Source: Clostridiales bacterium
GTDB taxonomy: Bacteria > Bacillota > Clostridia > Clostridiales > Caloramatoraceae
Direction of reading: 5' to 3'
DNA length: 11,207 nucleotides
Assembly: GCA_026416355.1 (NCBI GenBank)
Contig: JAOAFH010000043.1
Location: 1 to 11,207, forward strand
This document shows positions 5,559 through 11,207 of this stretch, one piece after another (within the stretch, counting starts at the first letter, position 1; each line of letters opens with the position of its first letter). The notes under the pieces were generated by a model. It saw only the letters and a list, made by a program, of their open reading frames with translations. It was not told where the DNA came from and searched no databases. Position numbers and translations under genes: made by a program.

Positions 5559-7253
5559 TTAAAGCTTAAATTTATTTATATCTTTCACCATATTATCCGC
5601 CATGTTCTTTAATTGTTTTGCAGAATTTGCCACTTCATCTGATGCAGAATATAGCTCCTCTGTTGATGCCGCAGTTGCTGCCACTGAATCTGATATATTG
5701 TTAATAGAAGTTGATAGTGATTCCATGTTATTTAATATATCCTCTTTGCCCTTTTCAATGTCTGTTACATAGATATATAGGTTATTAATATTTTGAGTTA
5801 ATCCTTCAATTGTAACAATAATATTCTTAAATATATCTGTTGTTGTTTTATTGTTTTGTATTTGTTCTTCAATCATTTTAGTCATTTTATTTGAACTATC
5901 CACAACAACCTTGTTTTCACTTGAAACTGATTCAATTATCTCATGTATATTCTTTGAAGAAACTAAAGTTTGTTCAGCTAGTTTTCTAACTTCATCTGCA
6001 ACTACAGCAAAGCCTCGTCCTGCCTCTCCTGCACGTGCTGCTTCAATTGCTGCATTTAGTGCAAGTAGGTTGGTCTGCTCAGCAATATTATTAATAACAC
6101 TTGATATTTCACTTATTTTAGATATATTTACACTTAAAGTTTCAATGCTTGTTGATACTTGTGTAAATGAATTTTTTATATTAACCATTGAATTTTGGAA
6201 TGCATCTATGTTTTTACTTCCTTCACCTAGAAGGATATTGATTGATTCTGTGTCCTTTTCTATTTTCTTCATATTTTTAATTATATTTTCTAGAGTATTA
6301 TTAAAATCTTTAGTTAGGCTTAATACTCTATCTACCCCTTCTGTCTGACTTTCAACTTCAAATGTTGATTCCTGCATTGAATTTGCAACTTCTTGAGATG
6401 TTTTTTGTAATTCATTTGCAATGTAATTTAATGTTTTTGATTGTTCATTTAAACGCTCAAACTCATCTCTAAAACTTTTTAATATTCCACTCATTGCCTG
6501 TCTAAATTCATCTGCCTTATCAACAATAACCTCTATTTCATCATTGGTATTTATGAATAATTTAGCAGTCAAATCACCATCCGATAGCTTGTTTATATTT
6601 TCTACTGCTAAATCAAGTTGATTAACAATTTTTCTTGAATATAGCTGTGTTATTATAATGGTTAATACTAGTCCTAATACAAAAGTTGAAATTAGAGAGA
6701 CAACTAATTCTTTTATTAAACTATAAAATATTGCAACATCCATATCCGCTGCAACTATTGCAACTACATTACCACTAGAATCTTTTACAGGTGCATAACC
6801 TGATATAAAAATGCCCCATTCATCCTTAATTGGCATATCTAAAGAAGCAGTCTTACCCTCCATAGCCTTTTTCATTTGAGGCTTAAATTGATATTCATCT
6901 CCTAAACTTGCTGCATCTTCAATTGATCCATCAACTATAAAACTAACTTTGTCATTTTCTACATATAAAGTATATAAATACTTTACGCTTCTTTCTGCCT
7001 TTAGTTTAATTAAGTCTTCCTGTATTTTTTTAAATTGAGTAGAATTCATATTCTTTGATTGCCAAACTTGCTTTAGTTCATCTCCATTAATATGGTTTGA
7101 TGCAAAGCTTGCAGCATCTTCAACACTACCTTTTATACTAGATAGAATTGAGTAAAAAACAAACGAATATGAAACAATAATTACAATAAAAATAGCAATA
7201 AAAATTCGTGCAATTAGCCTGAACAAATTACTCCCAAACTTATTTGTTTTCAT
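5559..7253 (-). CDS. Methyl-accepting chemotaxis protein with Cache-like sensor
   Basis: This 564-residue transmembrane chemoreceptor should signal through CheA/CheW. Its order is TM1 (about 13-38), an extracytoplasmic domain (39-178), TM2 (about 182-205), HAMP (206-258) and a long signalling coiled coil (270-564). The hairpin tip E-Q-T-N-L-L-A-L-N-A-A-I-E-A-A-R-A-G (392-409) and the following G-R-G-F-A-V-V-A-D-E-V-R-K-L-A-E are the invariant CheA/CheW-binding region. In the sensor, Y-L-Y-T-L-Y-V-E-N and S-G-Y-A-P-V-K-D-S-S-G-N-V-V-A look like a single Cache (PAS-like) fold; the ligand is unknown. Arms of roughly 150 residues on each side of the tip suggest the 44H class. There is no C-terminal CheR-tethering pentapeptide; the protein ends K-F-K-L. 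ATG 7253 follows GGGGAG at short spacing. The gene is monocistronic. Confidence 0.95.
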   Translation of the reverse strand: MKTNKFGSNLFRLIARIFIAIFIVIIVSYSFVFYSILSSIKGSVEDAASFASNHINGDELKQVWQSKNMNSTQFKKIQEDLIKLKAERSVKYLYTLYVENDKVSFIVDGSIEDAASLGDEYQFKPQMKKAMEGKTASLDMPIKDEWGIFISGYAPVKDSSGNVVAIVAADMDVAIFYSLIKELVVSLISTFVLGLVLTIIITQLYSRKIVNQLDLAVENINKLSDGDLTAKLFINTNDEIEVIVDKADEFRQAMSGILKSFRDEFERLNEQSKTLNYIANELQKTSQEVANSMQESTFEVESQTEGVDRVLSLTKDFNNTLENIIKNMKKIEKDTESINILLGEGSKNIDAFQNSMVNIKNSFTQVSTSIETLSVNISKISEISSVINNIAEQTNLLALNAAIEAARAGEAGRGFAVVADEVRKLAEQTLVSSKNIHEIIESVSSENKVVVDSSNKMTKMIEEQIQNNKTTTDIFKNIIVTIEGLTQNINNLYIYVTDIEKGKEDILNNMESLSTSINNISDSVAATAASTEELYSASDEVANSAKQLKNMADNMVKDINKFKL

Positions 7254-7295
7254 ATACTCCCCATCCTTTTCTGTTATTAATATAACGATATTTTA

Positions 7296-7324
7296 ATTAT
7301 ACTACATAAAAGTACAAATTTCTA
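7296..7324 (-). promoter_or_regulatory. Promoter of the Cache-type chemoreceptor gene
   Basis: On the minus strand TAGAAA (7324-7319), 17 nt and TATAAT (7301-7296) lie about 43 nt before the start codon. The segment ATGTAGTATAAT at its end recurs, with one change, in the hemerythrin promoter. There is no sigma-D (motility sigma) consensus. Confidence 0.5.
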
Positions 7325-7396
7325 AAATTTTTTTGATTTTTTACGTATGTTTAATTTTTTTGTAATATAAGTGGTGGTGGCATTTATAAATTATAC

Positions 7397-7456
7397 TGAA
7401 AAAACAAGAACCATTAAACAAATACGAAGTATAATACCTTGTATTTGTTAATGGCT
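7397..7456 (-). terminator. Terminator of the 4HB-type chemoreceptor gene
   Basis: A long hairpin pairs 7411-7425 (CCATTAAACAAATAC) with 7441-7454 (GTATTTGTTAATGG) with one bulged A; weaker outer pairs extend it. The loop holds a smaller dyad (GTAT/ATAC). On the minus strand it is followed by TTGTTTTTTC. It lies 30 bp after the receptor's stop codon. The remaining stretch to the promoter at 7324 is A/T-rich with a short GTGGTGGTGG run, and I see nothing else in it. Confidence 0.75.
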
Positions 7457-7486
7457 CATTTGTTTTGGCAAAAGTGAAACAACAAA

Positions 7487-9214
7487 TTACAATCTAAACT
7501 TATTTACTATATTCTCAAGTTCCACTGCCATTTCACTTAAGTTTTCAGCAGTTGATGCAACTTCCTCTGATGTTGATGCTATCTCTTGTGAAGATGCCGA
7601 TACTTCTTCTGTTGCAGCAGTATTTTCCTCAACTATAGCACTTACAGCCTCCACCTTTAATAGAACCTCATCTTTAGATTTTATAATCTCATCCATTCCT
7701 TCATAAGTTCTGTTCATTAAAGGTGCTATATTTTCTACTGACTCAAGTATCTCTGCAAATGAACCAACTGTGTTTTCTACTGCATTTGTTTGCAACTTAA
7801 TAAAGCTTTCAACTTCATCTGTAGTTTTTATAACCTCTTTTGTATCATTTTGTATTAAGCTTATTAATTGATTTATTTCATCAGTAGATTTTTTAGATTC
7901 TTCCGCTAGCTTTCTCACCTCATCTGCAACAACTGCAAATCCACGTCCTGCCTCTCCTGCTCTTGCTGCTTCTATTGCTGCATTTAGTGCTAAAAGATTA
8001 GTTTGTTCTGAAATTGATGTAATTACATTTGTAATATTGCTTATTTCATTTACAGAGTTAGTAAGTGTCTTTACCTTATCTCCTACAACCTCAAATGCAT
8101 TTCTAATATCTTCAATTGATTTTATTAGCTTGTCCATTTCATCTTTACCAATATTAGCCTTATTTGTTGTATTTTCTGTTTCTTCTTTTACACTTCTAAG
8201 TTCATTATATACATTTTGTATATTTGTATTTAACACTCCTATAAGATTTACTATATCCTCTAAGTCACTTGCTTGAGATGATGCTCCATCGGCAACTTGT
8301 TCCATTGTTTTTGAAAGTTCATTTGAACTTGATGACATCTCCTCTGATGCAGTAACTAAAAGCTGAGAACTATTAGAAAGTTTTAGAGAACTTGACTTTA
8401 CTTGGTTTAAAGTCATTTTTATATTCTCAATAACATTATTTAATGCTTGCTTTAACTGTGCAAACTCATTTTTGCCTTCACTATCTATAGTTACAGTAAA
8501 ATCATTTTCGCTTAAAGCTTCAGCTACTTTATTTATTTCAACTATCTCTTTTCTTATTAAATTTATTAATACAATACCAATTATCATAAGTAGTAATGTT
8601 AGTATTATAAATATACCAATAAACAAATTTCTTGAATCAATATATGATTTGTTTGCTGACTTAACTGAATTTGATGCAATTTCGTCATTTAATTTTATTA
8701 ATGATTCAATACCACTTTGAACATCTAAAGTTACCTTTCTTAAAAATTGTATATCATCGCTTGTAACTGTTCCACCATTTTTAAGCTTTTGAATTAAATT
8801 GTATCCATTATCAGAATATATCTTATATGCAGTAAATGCCTGCTGAAGATGCTTTTTTTGCTCTTCATTTAACTTATTGTTGTTAAAGTCACTGAATATT
8901 TTATCCAATTGCTGTCTCTTGTCTGAAAAATTCTTTTCTGATGCTTCATCATATTTGTTTGCAAAAACTGGTTGAGCTAGTGTTAAACGAAGTTTATAAA
9001 ACTCCGTTTCAATATTTTTAAACTCAATTGAAGTCTTCATTTGAGTTTGATAAAGTTGGTTCATTAAATCTTCTAGTTTCTTTAAATTTAATGTACCAAT
9101 ACCAGAAATCGTGGCTAATGTTATAACCACCAAAACCAATTGAAAAATCAACAGATTTTTCAATTTTATTTTTTTAAGTACACTTTGTTTTTTGTCATTT
9201 TCCCCGCTACTCAT
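7487..9214 (-). CDS. Methyl-accepting chemotaxis protein with four-helix-bundle sensor
   Basis: This 575-residue chemoreceptor has a charged cytosolic N-terminus (1-19), TM1 (about 20-42) and a helical extracytoplasmic domain (43-192). TM2 (about 196-220), HAMP (221-272) and the signalling domain follow. The sensor is all-helical and rich in Gln, Lys and Asp, with E-F-K-N-I-E-T-E-F-Y-K-L-R near its start; this fits the 4HB_MCP (Tar-like) type. The tip E-Q-T-N-L-L-A-L-N-A-A-I-E-A-A-R-A-G runs from 403 to 420. The C-terminal arm has the E-E-x-x-A/S-pattern segments T-E-E-V-S-A-S-S-Q-E and S-E-E-V-A-S-T-A-E, likely methylation sites. It ends K-F-R-L without a CheR tether. The ATG at 9214 has AGGGAGGG 6-7 nt upstream. 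Its leader contains the perfect A/T palindrome at 9242-9285. The ligand is unknown. Confidence 0.95.
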   Translation of the reverse strand: MSSGENDKKQSVLKKIKLKNLLIFQLVLVVITLATISGIGTLNLKKLEDLMNQLYQTQMKTSIEFKNIETEFYKLRLTLAQPVFANKYDEASEKNFSDKRQQLDKIFSDFNNNKLNEEQKKHLQQAFTAYKIYSDNGYNLIQKLKNGGTVTSDDIQFLRKVTLDVQSGIESLIKLNDEIASNSVKSANKSYIDSRNLFIGIFIILTLLLMIIGIVLINLIRKEIVEINKVAEALSENDFTVTIDSEGKNEFAQLKQALNNVIENIKMTLNQVKSSSLKLSNSSQLLVTASEEMSSSSNELSKTMEQVADGASSQASDLEDIVNLIGVLNTNIQNVYNELRSVKEETENTTNKANIGKDEMDKLIKSIEDIRNAFEVVGDKVKTLTNSVNEISNITNVITSISEQTNLLALNAAIEAARAGEAGRGFAVVADEVRKLAEESKKSTDEINQLISLIQNDTKEVIKTTDEVESFIKLQTNAVENTVGSFAEILESVENIAPLMNRTYEGMDEIIKSKDEVLLKVEAVSAIVEENTAATEEVSASSQEIASTSEEVASTAENLSEMAVELENIVNKFRL

Positions 9215-9241
9215 TTTATACCCTCCCTGGCAATATAATCT

Positions 9242-9285
9242 TTAATTTAAATATTAAATTATAATTAATTTAATATTTAAATTAA
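9242..9285. repeat. Perfect all-A/T inverted repeat in the mcp leader
   Basis: The arms TTAATTTAAATATTAAATT (9242-9260) and AATTTAATATTTAAATTAA (9267-9285) are exact reverse complements over 19 bp. The first pair of the 6-nt centre also matches, giving 20 bp per arm. All 45 bases from 9241 to 9285 are A or T. It lies between the predicted promoter and the ribosome binding site of the 4HB receptor gene. It could act as an operator, a cruciform or a 5' mRNA hairpin. Confidence 0.85.
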
Positions 9286-9295
9286 CTATATTCTA

Positions 9296-9324
9296 ATTTT
9301 ACTATACGACAAAAAGCTTTTCAA
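9296..9324 (-). promoter_or_regulatory. Candidate promoter of the 4HB-type chemoreceptor gene
   Basis: On the minus strand TTGAAA (9324-9319), 17 nt and TAAAAT (9301-9296) would start transcription near 9289, just before the A/T palindrome. TAG directly precedes the -10 box, as in the other mcp and hemerythrin promoters. The A/T richness of the region allows other readings. Confidence 0.45.
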
Positions 9325-9357
9325 TATTTAATATTTTGACAATTTTGATAAAATGAA

Positions 9358-9395
9358 TAAAAAAACTACCATCTGTTTAAATCACAGTATGGTAG
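9358..9395 (-). terminator. Terminator after the homocysteine methyltransferase gene
   Basis: CTACCAT (9366-9372) pairs with ATGGTAG (9389-9395), and CTGT (9373-9376) with ACAG (9384-9387), with one bulged base. On the minus strand the stem is followed directly by a run of eight T. It lies 10 bp after the stop codon. Confidence 0.85.
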
Positions 9396-9404
9396 CTTTT
9401 AAAT

Positions 9405-10247
9405 TTATATTACTTTTCTTATTTTCTCTATATACCTAGGTGTAGTACCGCAGCATCCACCTACTACTTTTACTCCCATATCTATCATCTTTTTTATATC
9501 ATCTGCAAATGATTTTTCACATATTTCATAAGGTGATGAACAATCAATATTTTGTGGAAGTCCTGCATTGGGCTTAACTAAAACAGGTGTTTTTGATATT
9601 GATAAAATCTTTTCTGCAATTTTTATCATATCTTTAGAACCTGTTGAACAGTTTGCTCCTAAGGCAATTGCTTTATATTTTTCTGCCGTTTCTACCATTT
9701 CTTCTATTGTAAATCCTAAAAAAGTACATTCATCCTCTTCAAATGTCATTGATGCCATAAAAGGTAATCCTATTTCATTTGCTGCATAAAGTGCAATTTC
9801 AAATTCGTTTATATCATACATAGTTTCAATTAAAAACAAGTCTACACCTTCAGTTTTTCCAATTAAAAACTGTTCTTTAAAAAGTTCATATGCAACTTCT
9901 GCCTTTATAGGCCCATTTGGTTCCACAATCTTTCCAATAGGACCAATGTCTTGTGCAACATATTTACCACAAGATGCCCTTCTTGCTATCTCAATACCTC
10001 TTTTTATAACCTCTATATTGTCTAAATTGCATTCATTCATCCTTATTCTATTTGAACCAAAGGTATTGGTTACAATCACATCTGCCCCTGCATTTATATA
10101 TTGCCTATGAATAAATTCAACGGCACCACTATCTAATATATTAAAACTGTCTGGCACAATGTACCTCGAATTTGCATATCTTTGAAGCATTGTTCCCATC
10201 GCACCATCTAAAATAAGAACCCTATCTTTAGGTAGTTCAAAAGTCAT
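9405..10247 (-). CDS. Stand-alone homocysteine S-methyltransferase domain protein
   Basis: The 280-residue protein is a TIM-barrel homocysteine methyltransferase, which moves a methyl group to homocysteine to give methionine. It starts with the family's L-I-L-D-G-A-M-G-T-M-L-Q (11-22) and has T-N-T-F-G-S-N (60-66) and I-G-P-I-G (101-105). The zinc-thiolate ligands are Cys200 (G-A-N-C-S-T-G) and Cys265/Cys266 (G-G-C-C-G-T-T-P). It has only the first module of MetH: the folate, cobalamin-binding and reactivation domains are absent. It could use S-methylmethionine, as MmuM does, or work with separate folate and cobalamin partner proteins; the sequence does not decide. ATG 10247 follows GAGG by 8-9 nt. 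It lies 13 bp after the VTT-PAP2 gene, so the two are probably co-transcribed, and it ends at a terminator. Confidence 0.92.
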   Translation of the reverse strand: MTFELPKDRVLILDGAMGTMLQRYANSRYIVPDSFNILDSGAVEFIHRQYINAGADVIVTNTFGSNRIRMNECNLDNIEVIKRGIEIARRASCGKYVAQDIGPIGKIVEPNGPIKAEVAYELFKEQFLIGKTEGVDLFLIETMYDINEFEIALYAANEIGLPFMASMTFEEDECTFLGFTIEEMVETAEKYKAIALGANCSTGSKDMIKIAEKILSISKTPVLVKPNAGLPQNIDCSSPYEICEKSFADDIKKMIDMGVKVVGGCCGTTPRYIEKIRKVI

Positions 10248-10260
10248 AGTTTCAACCTCT

Positions 10261-11207
10261 CTAACTTGTTTTTATATTTTTATATATAAGTATGCTGGTT
10301 GTAAAATAGATTATGGCAACTGCCCAACCAGATAGCACATCAGTAATGTAGTGTACCCCTAAGTATACTCTACTTATACCAATTATTAAAGCTAAAATTA
10401 TAGTAAACCATGTAAAAATATTTTTGTTTTTATTAAGTTCGTGCAAGTAATAAACAAAAACAAGTGCAAAAGCAAGCGATATCATGGCATGGCCACTTGG
10501 ATAGCTATATCCCTTAGCCTCTACTAATCTATATATAACATCTGGTCTTGGTCTTTTAAATATTGCCTTTAAAACTTCATTAAAAACCCATACTAATGTT
10601 ATGTTCATTGCAAAAAACTTTGCAAATCTCTTGTGGTTGTTATTTACCATATAAACAATAGCAACAATAGATACAGTGAATATTGATTCAAAATTACCTA
10701 ATGTAGTTACCGCCTTAAAAAATGAATTTAAATATTCATTTCGAATTGGTAAAATTTGATTTAAAACATAAAAGTCAAATGAATAGTTTTGATGTATAAA
10801 ATTATCCTCTGTTAGTTCCATAAAAACAAACAACGCAAATATAGATAAAACTATTGTTGTATATACATAAAAGGCTGTTTGGTCTACAATTCTGTATTTG
10901 TTATGGAATTTAGTAAATTTATTTACTAAATTTATTCTATATTTAGCAAAATTCATTTTTATAATGTTTTGTTTCTTTAGATTTCTGTATAAAACATAGA
11001 TAATTATTATAAATAAAGCTACTCCAATTGTTATATATTCAAAGTAGTTTGATATTATATACTTTGCGCTATCTCCTAAGTAAAATATCATCAAGCCCTC
11101 TAGTAAAAATCTCATTCCTCTACCTATGAATGATGCAAATATAAACGTAAATATATTTATATTAAAAACTCCTGCTGCAATTGTAAATATTTTATATGGT
11201 ATAGGTG
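10261..11207 (-). CDS. DedA/VTT-domain and PAP2 phosphatase fusion (N-terminus outside window)
   Basis: The frame is open to the window edge and gives 314 visible residues. An ATG at 11115 is internal: the 30 upstream codons have no stop and read P-I-P-Y-K-I-F-T-I-A-A-G-V-F, then F-I-G-R-G. That is the C-terminal part of a DedA/YqaA-type VTT (SNARE-associated) membrane domain, which continues into residues F-L-L-E-G-L-M-I-F-Y-L-G. After a basic linker (about 73-105) comes a membrane PAP2 phosphatase with all three motifs: K213-x6-RP, PSGH (236-239, His nucleophile region) and S-R-x5-H-x3-D (278-289). VTT proteins include lipid flippases such as those for undecaprenyl phosphate and phosphatidylethanolamine. 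PAP2 enzymes dephosphorylate undecaprenyl pyrophosphate or phosphatidyl-glycerophosphate. A combined lipid-recycling role is inference. The first partial codon (11207-11206) is incomplete. Confidence 0.88.
   Translation of the reverse strand, partial: PIPYKIFTIAAGVFNINIFTFIFASFIGRGMRFLLEGLMIFYLGDSAKYIISNYFEYITIGVALFIIIIYVLYRNLKKQNIIKMNFAKYRINLVNKFTKFHNKYRIVDQTAFYVYTTIVLSIFALFVFMELTEDNFIHQNYSFDFYVLNQILPIRNEYLNSFFKAVTTLGNFESIFTVSIVAIVYMVNNNHKRFAKFFAMNITLVWVFNEVLKAIFKRPRPDVIYRLVEAKGYSYPSGHAMISLAFALVFVYYLHELNKNKNIFTWFTIILALIIGISRVYLGVHYITDVLSGWAVAIIYFTTSILIYKNIKTS

Noticed and set aside
7371..7380. GTGGTGGTGG run as a functional repeat.
   Set aside because: Only three short units with no gene or structure attached; not supportable as a feature.
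7254..7486. A cyclic-di-GMP or other riboswitch ahead of the chemoreceptor genes, as seen in other clostridia.
   Set aside because: Neither leader (this one or 9215-9295) shows the conserved GEMM motifs or tetraloop-receptor pattern.
5995..8010. Very similar sequence blocks in the two chemoreceptor genes as a recent duplication or gene conversion.
   Set aside because: Similarity is limited to the hairpin-tip segment that is nearly invariant in all chemoreceptors; sensors and arms differ.
11113..11115. ATG at 11115 as the start of a simple PAP2 phosphatase.
   Set aside because: The purine-rich sequence touches the ATG without a spacer, the frame is open upstream, and the upstream residues are clearly a DedA/VTT segment that continues across the ATG.
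1..11207. CRISPR array, tRNA or rRNA genes, integrase, transposase or attachment sites.
   Set aside because: None was found on reading both strands; the repeats present are hairpins and short dyads explained above.

Overview
The window is AT-rich, with A/T-only spacers, Shine-Dalgarno sequences close to AGGAGG, TTG/GTG starts and a TPP riboswitch. This suggests a low-GC Gram-positive anaerobe of the class Clostridia. A decayed GH18 fragment resembling spore-germination glycosidases, two chemoreceptors and a bacteriohemerythrin fit a motile, probably spore-forming member of that group. I cannot name the genus. All intact genes are on the minus strand, so the window reads from high to low coordinates.

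Right edge, 11207 to 9405: a membrane protein that enters from beyond the window joins a DedA/VTT-type C-terminus to a PAP2 phosphatase. It is followed 13 bp later by a stand-alone homocysteine S-methyltransferase and a clear terminator. Middle, 9300 to 5056: two methyl-accepting chemotaxis proteins, one with a four-helix-bundle sensor and one with a Cache-like sensor, then a bacteriohemerythrin. Each has its own promoter, and both chemoreceptor genes are followed by a terminator. The Cache-receptor and hemerythrin promoters resemble each other over the -35 box, part of the spacer and the -10 box, which hints at shared control of taxis and oxygen handling.

Centre-left, 5048 to 1345: a thiamin salvage operon thiD-cytX-thiM-thiE. 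It has a promoter, a TPP aptamer, two consecutive terminator hairpins, four genes that overlap end to end, and a closing terminator. CytX imports the pyrimidine, ThiD phosphorylates it, ThiM phosphorylates the thiazole, and ThiE joins the two into thiamin phosphate. No de novo gene such as thiC or thiG is present here.

Left, 1336 to 1: an EamA/DMT transporter, a convergent remnant of a GH18 glycosidase on the plus strand sharing a bidirectional terminator with it, and the first 33 codons of an ABC transporter ATPase. The ATPase promoter region carries two similar dyads.

Most of the window is ordinary clostridial gene content. The most notable items are the VTT-PAP2 fusion, the tandem-terminator riboswitch platform, the related mcp/hemerythrin promoters, and a 44-bp all-A/T perfect inverted repeat in the leader of one chemoreceptor gene.
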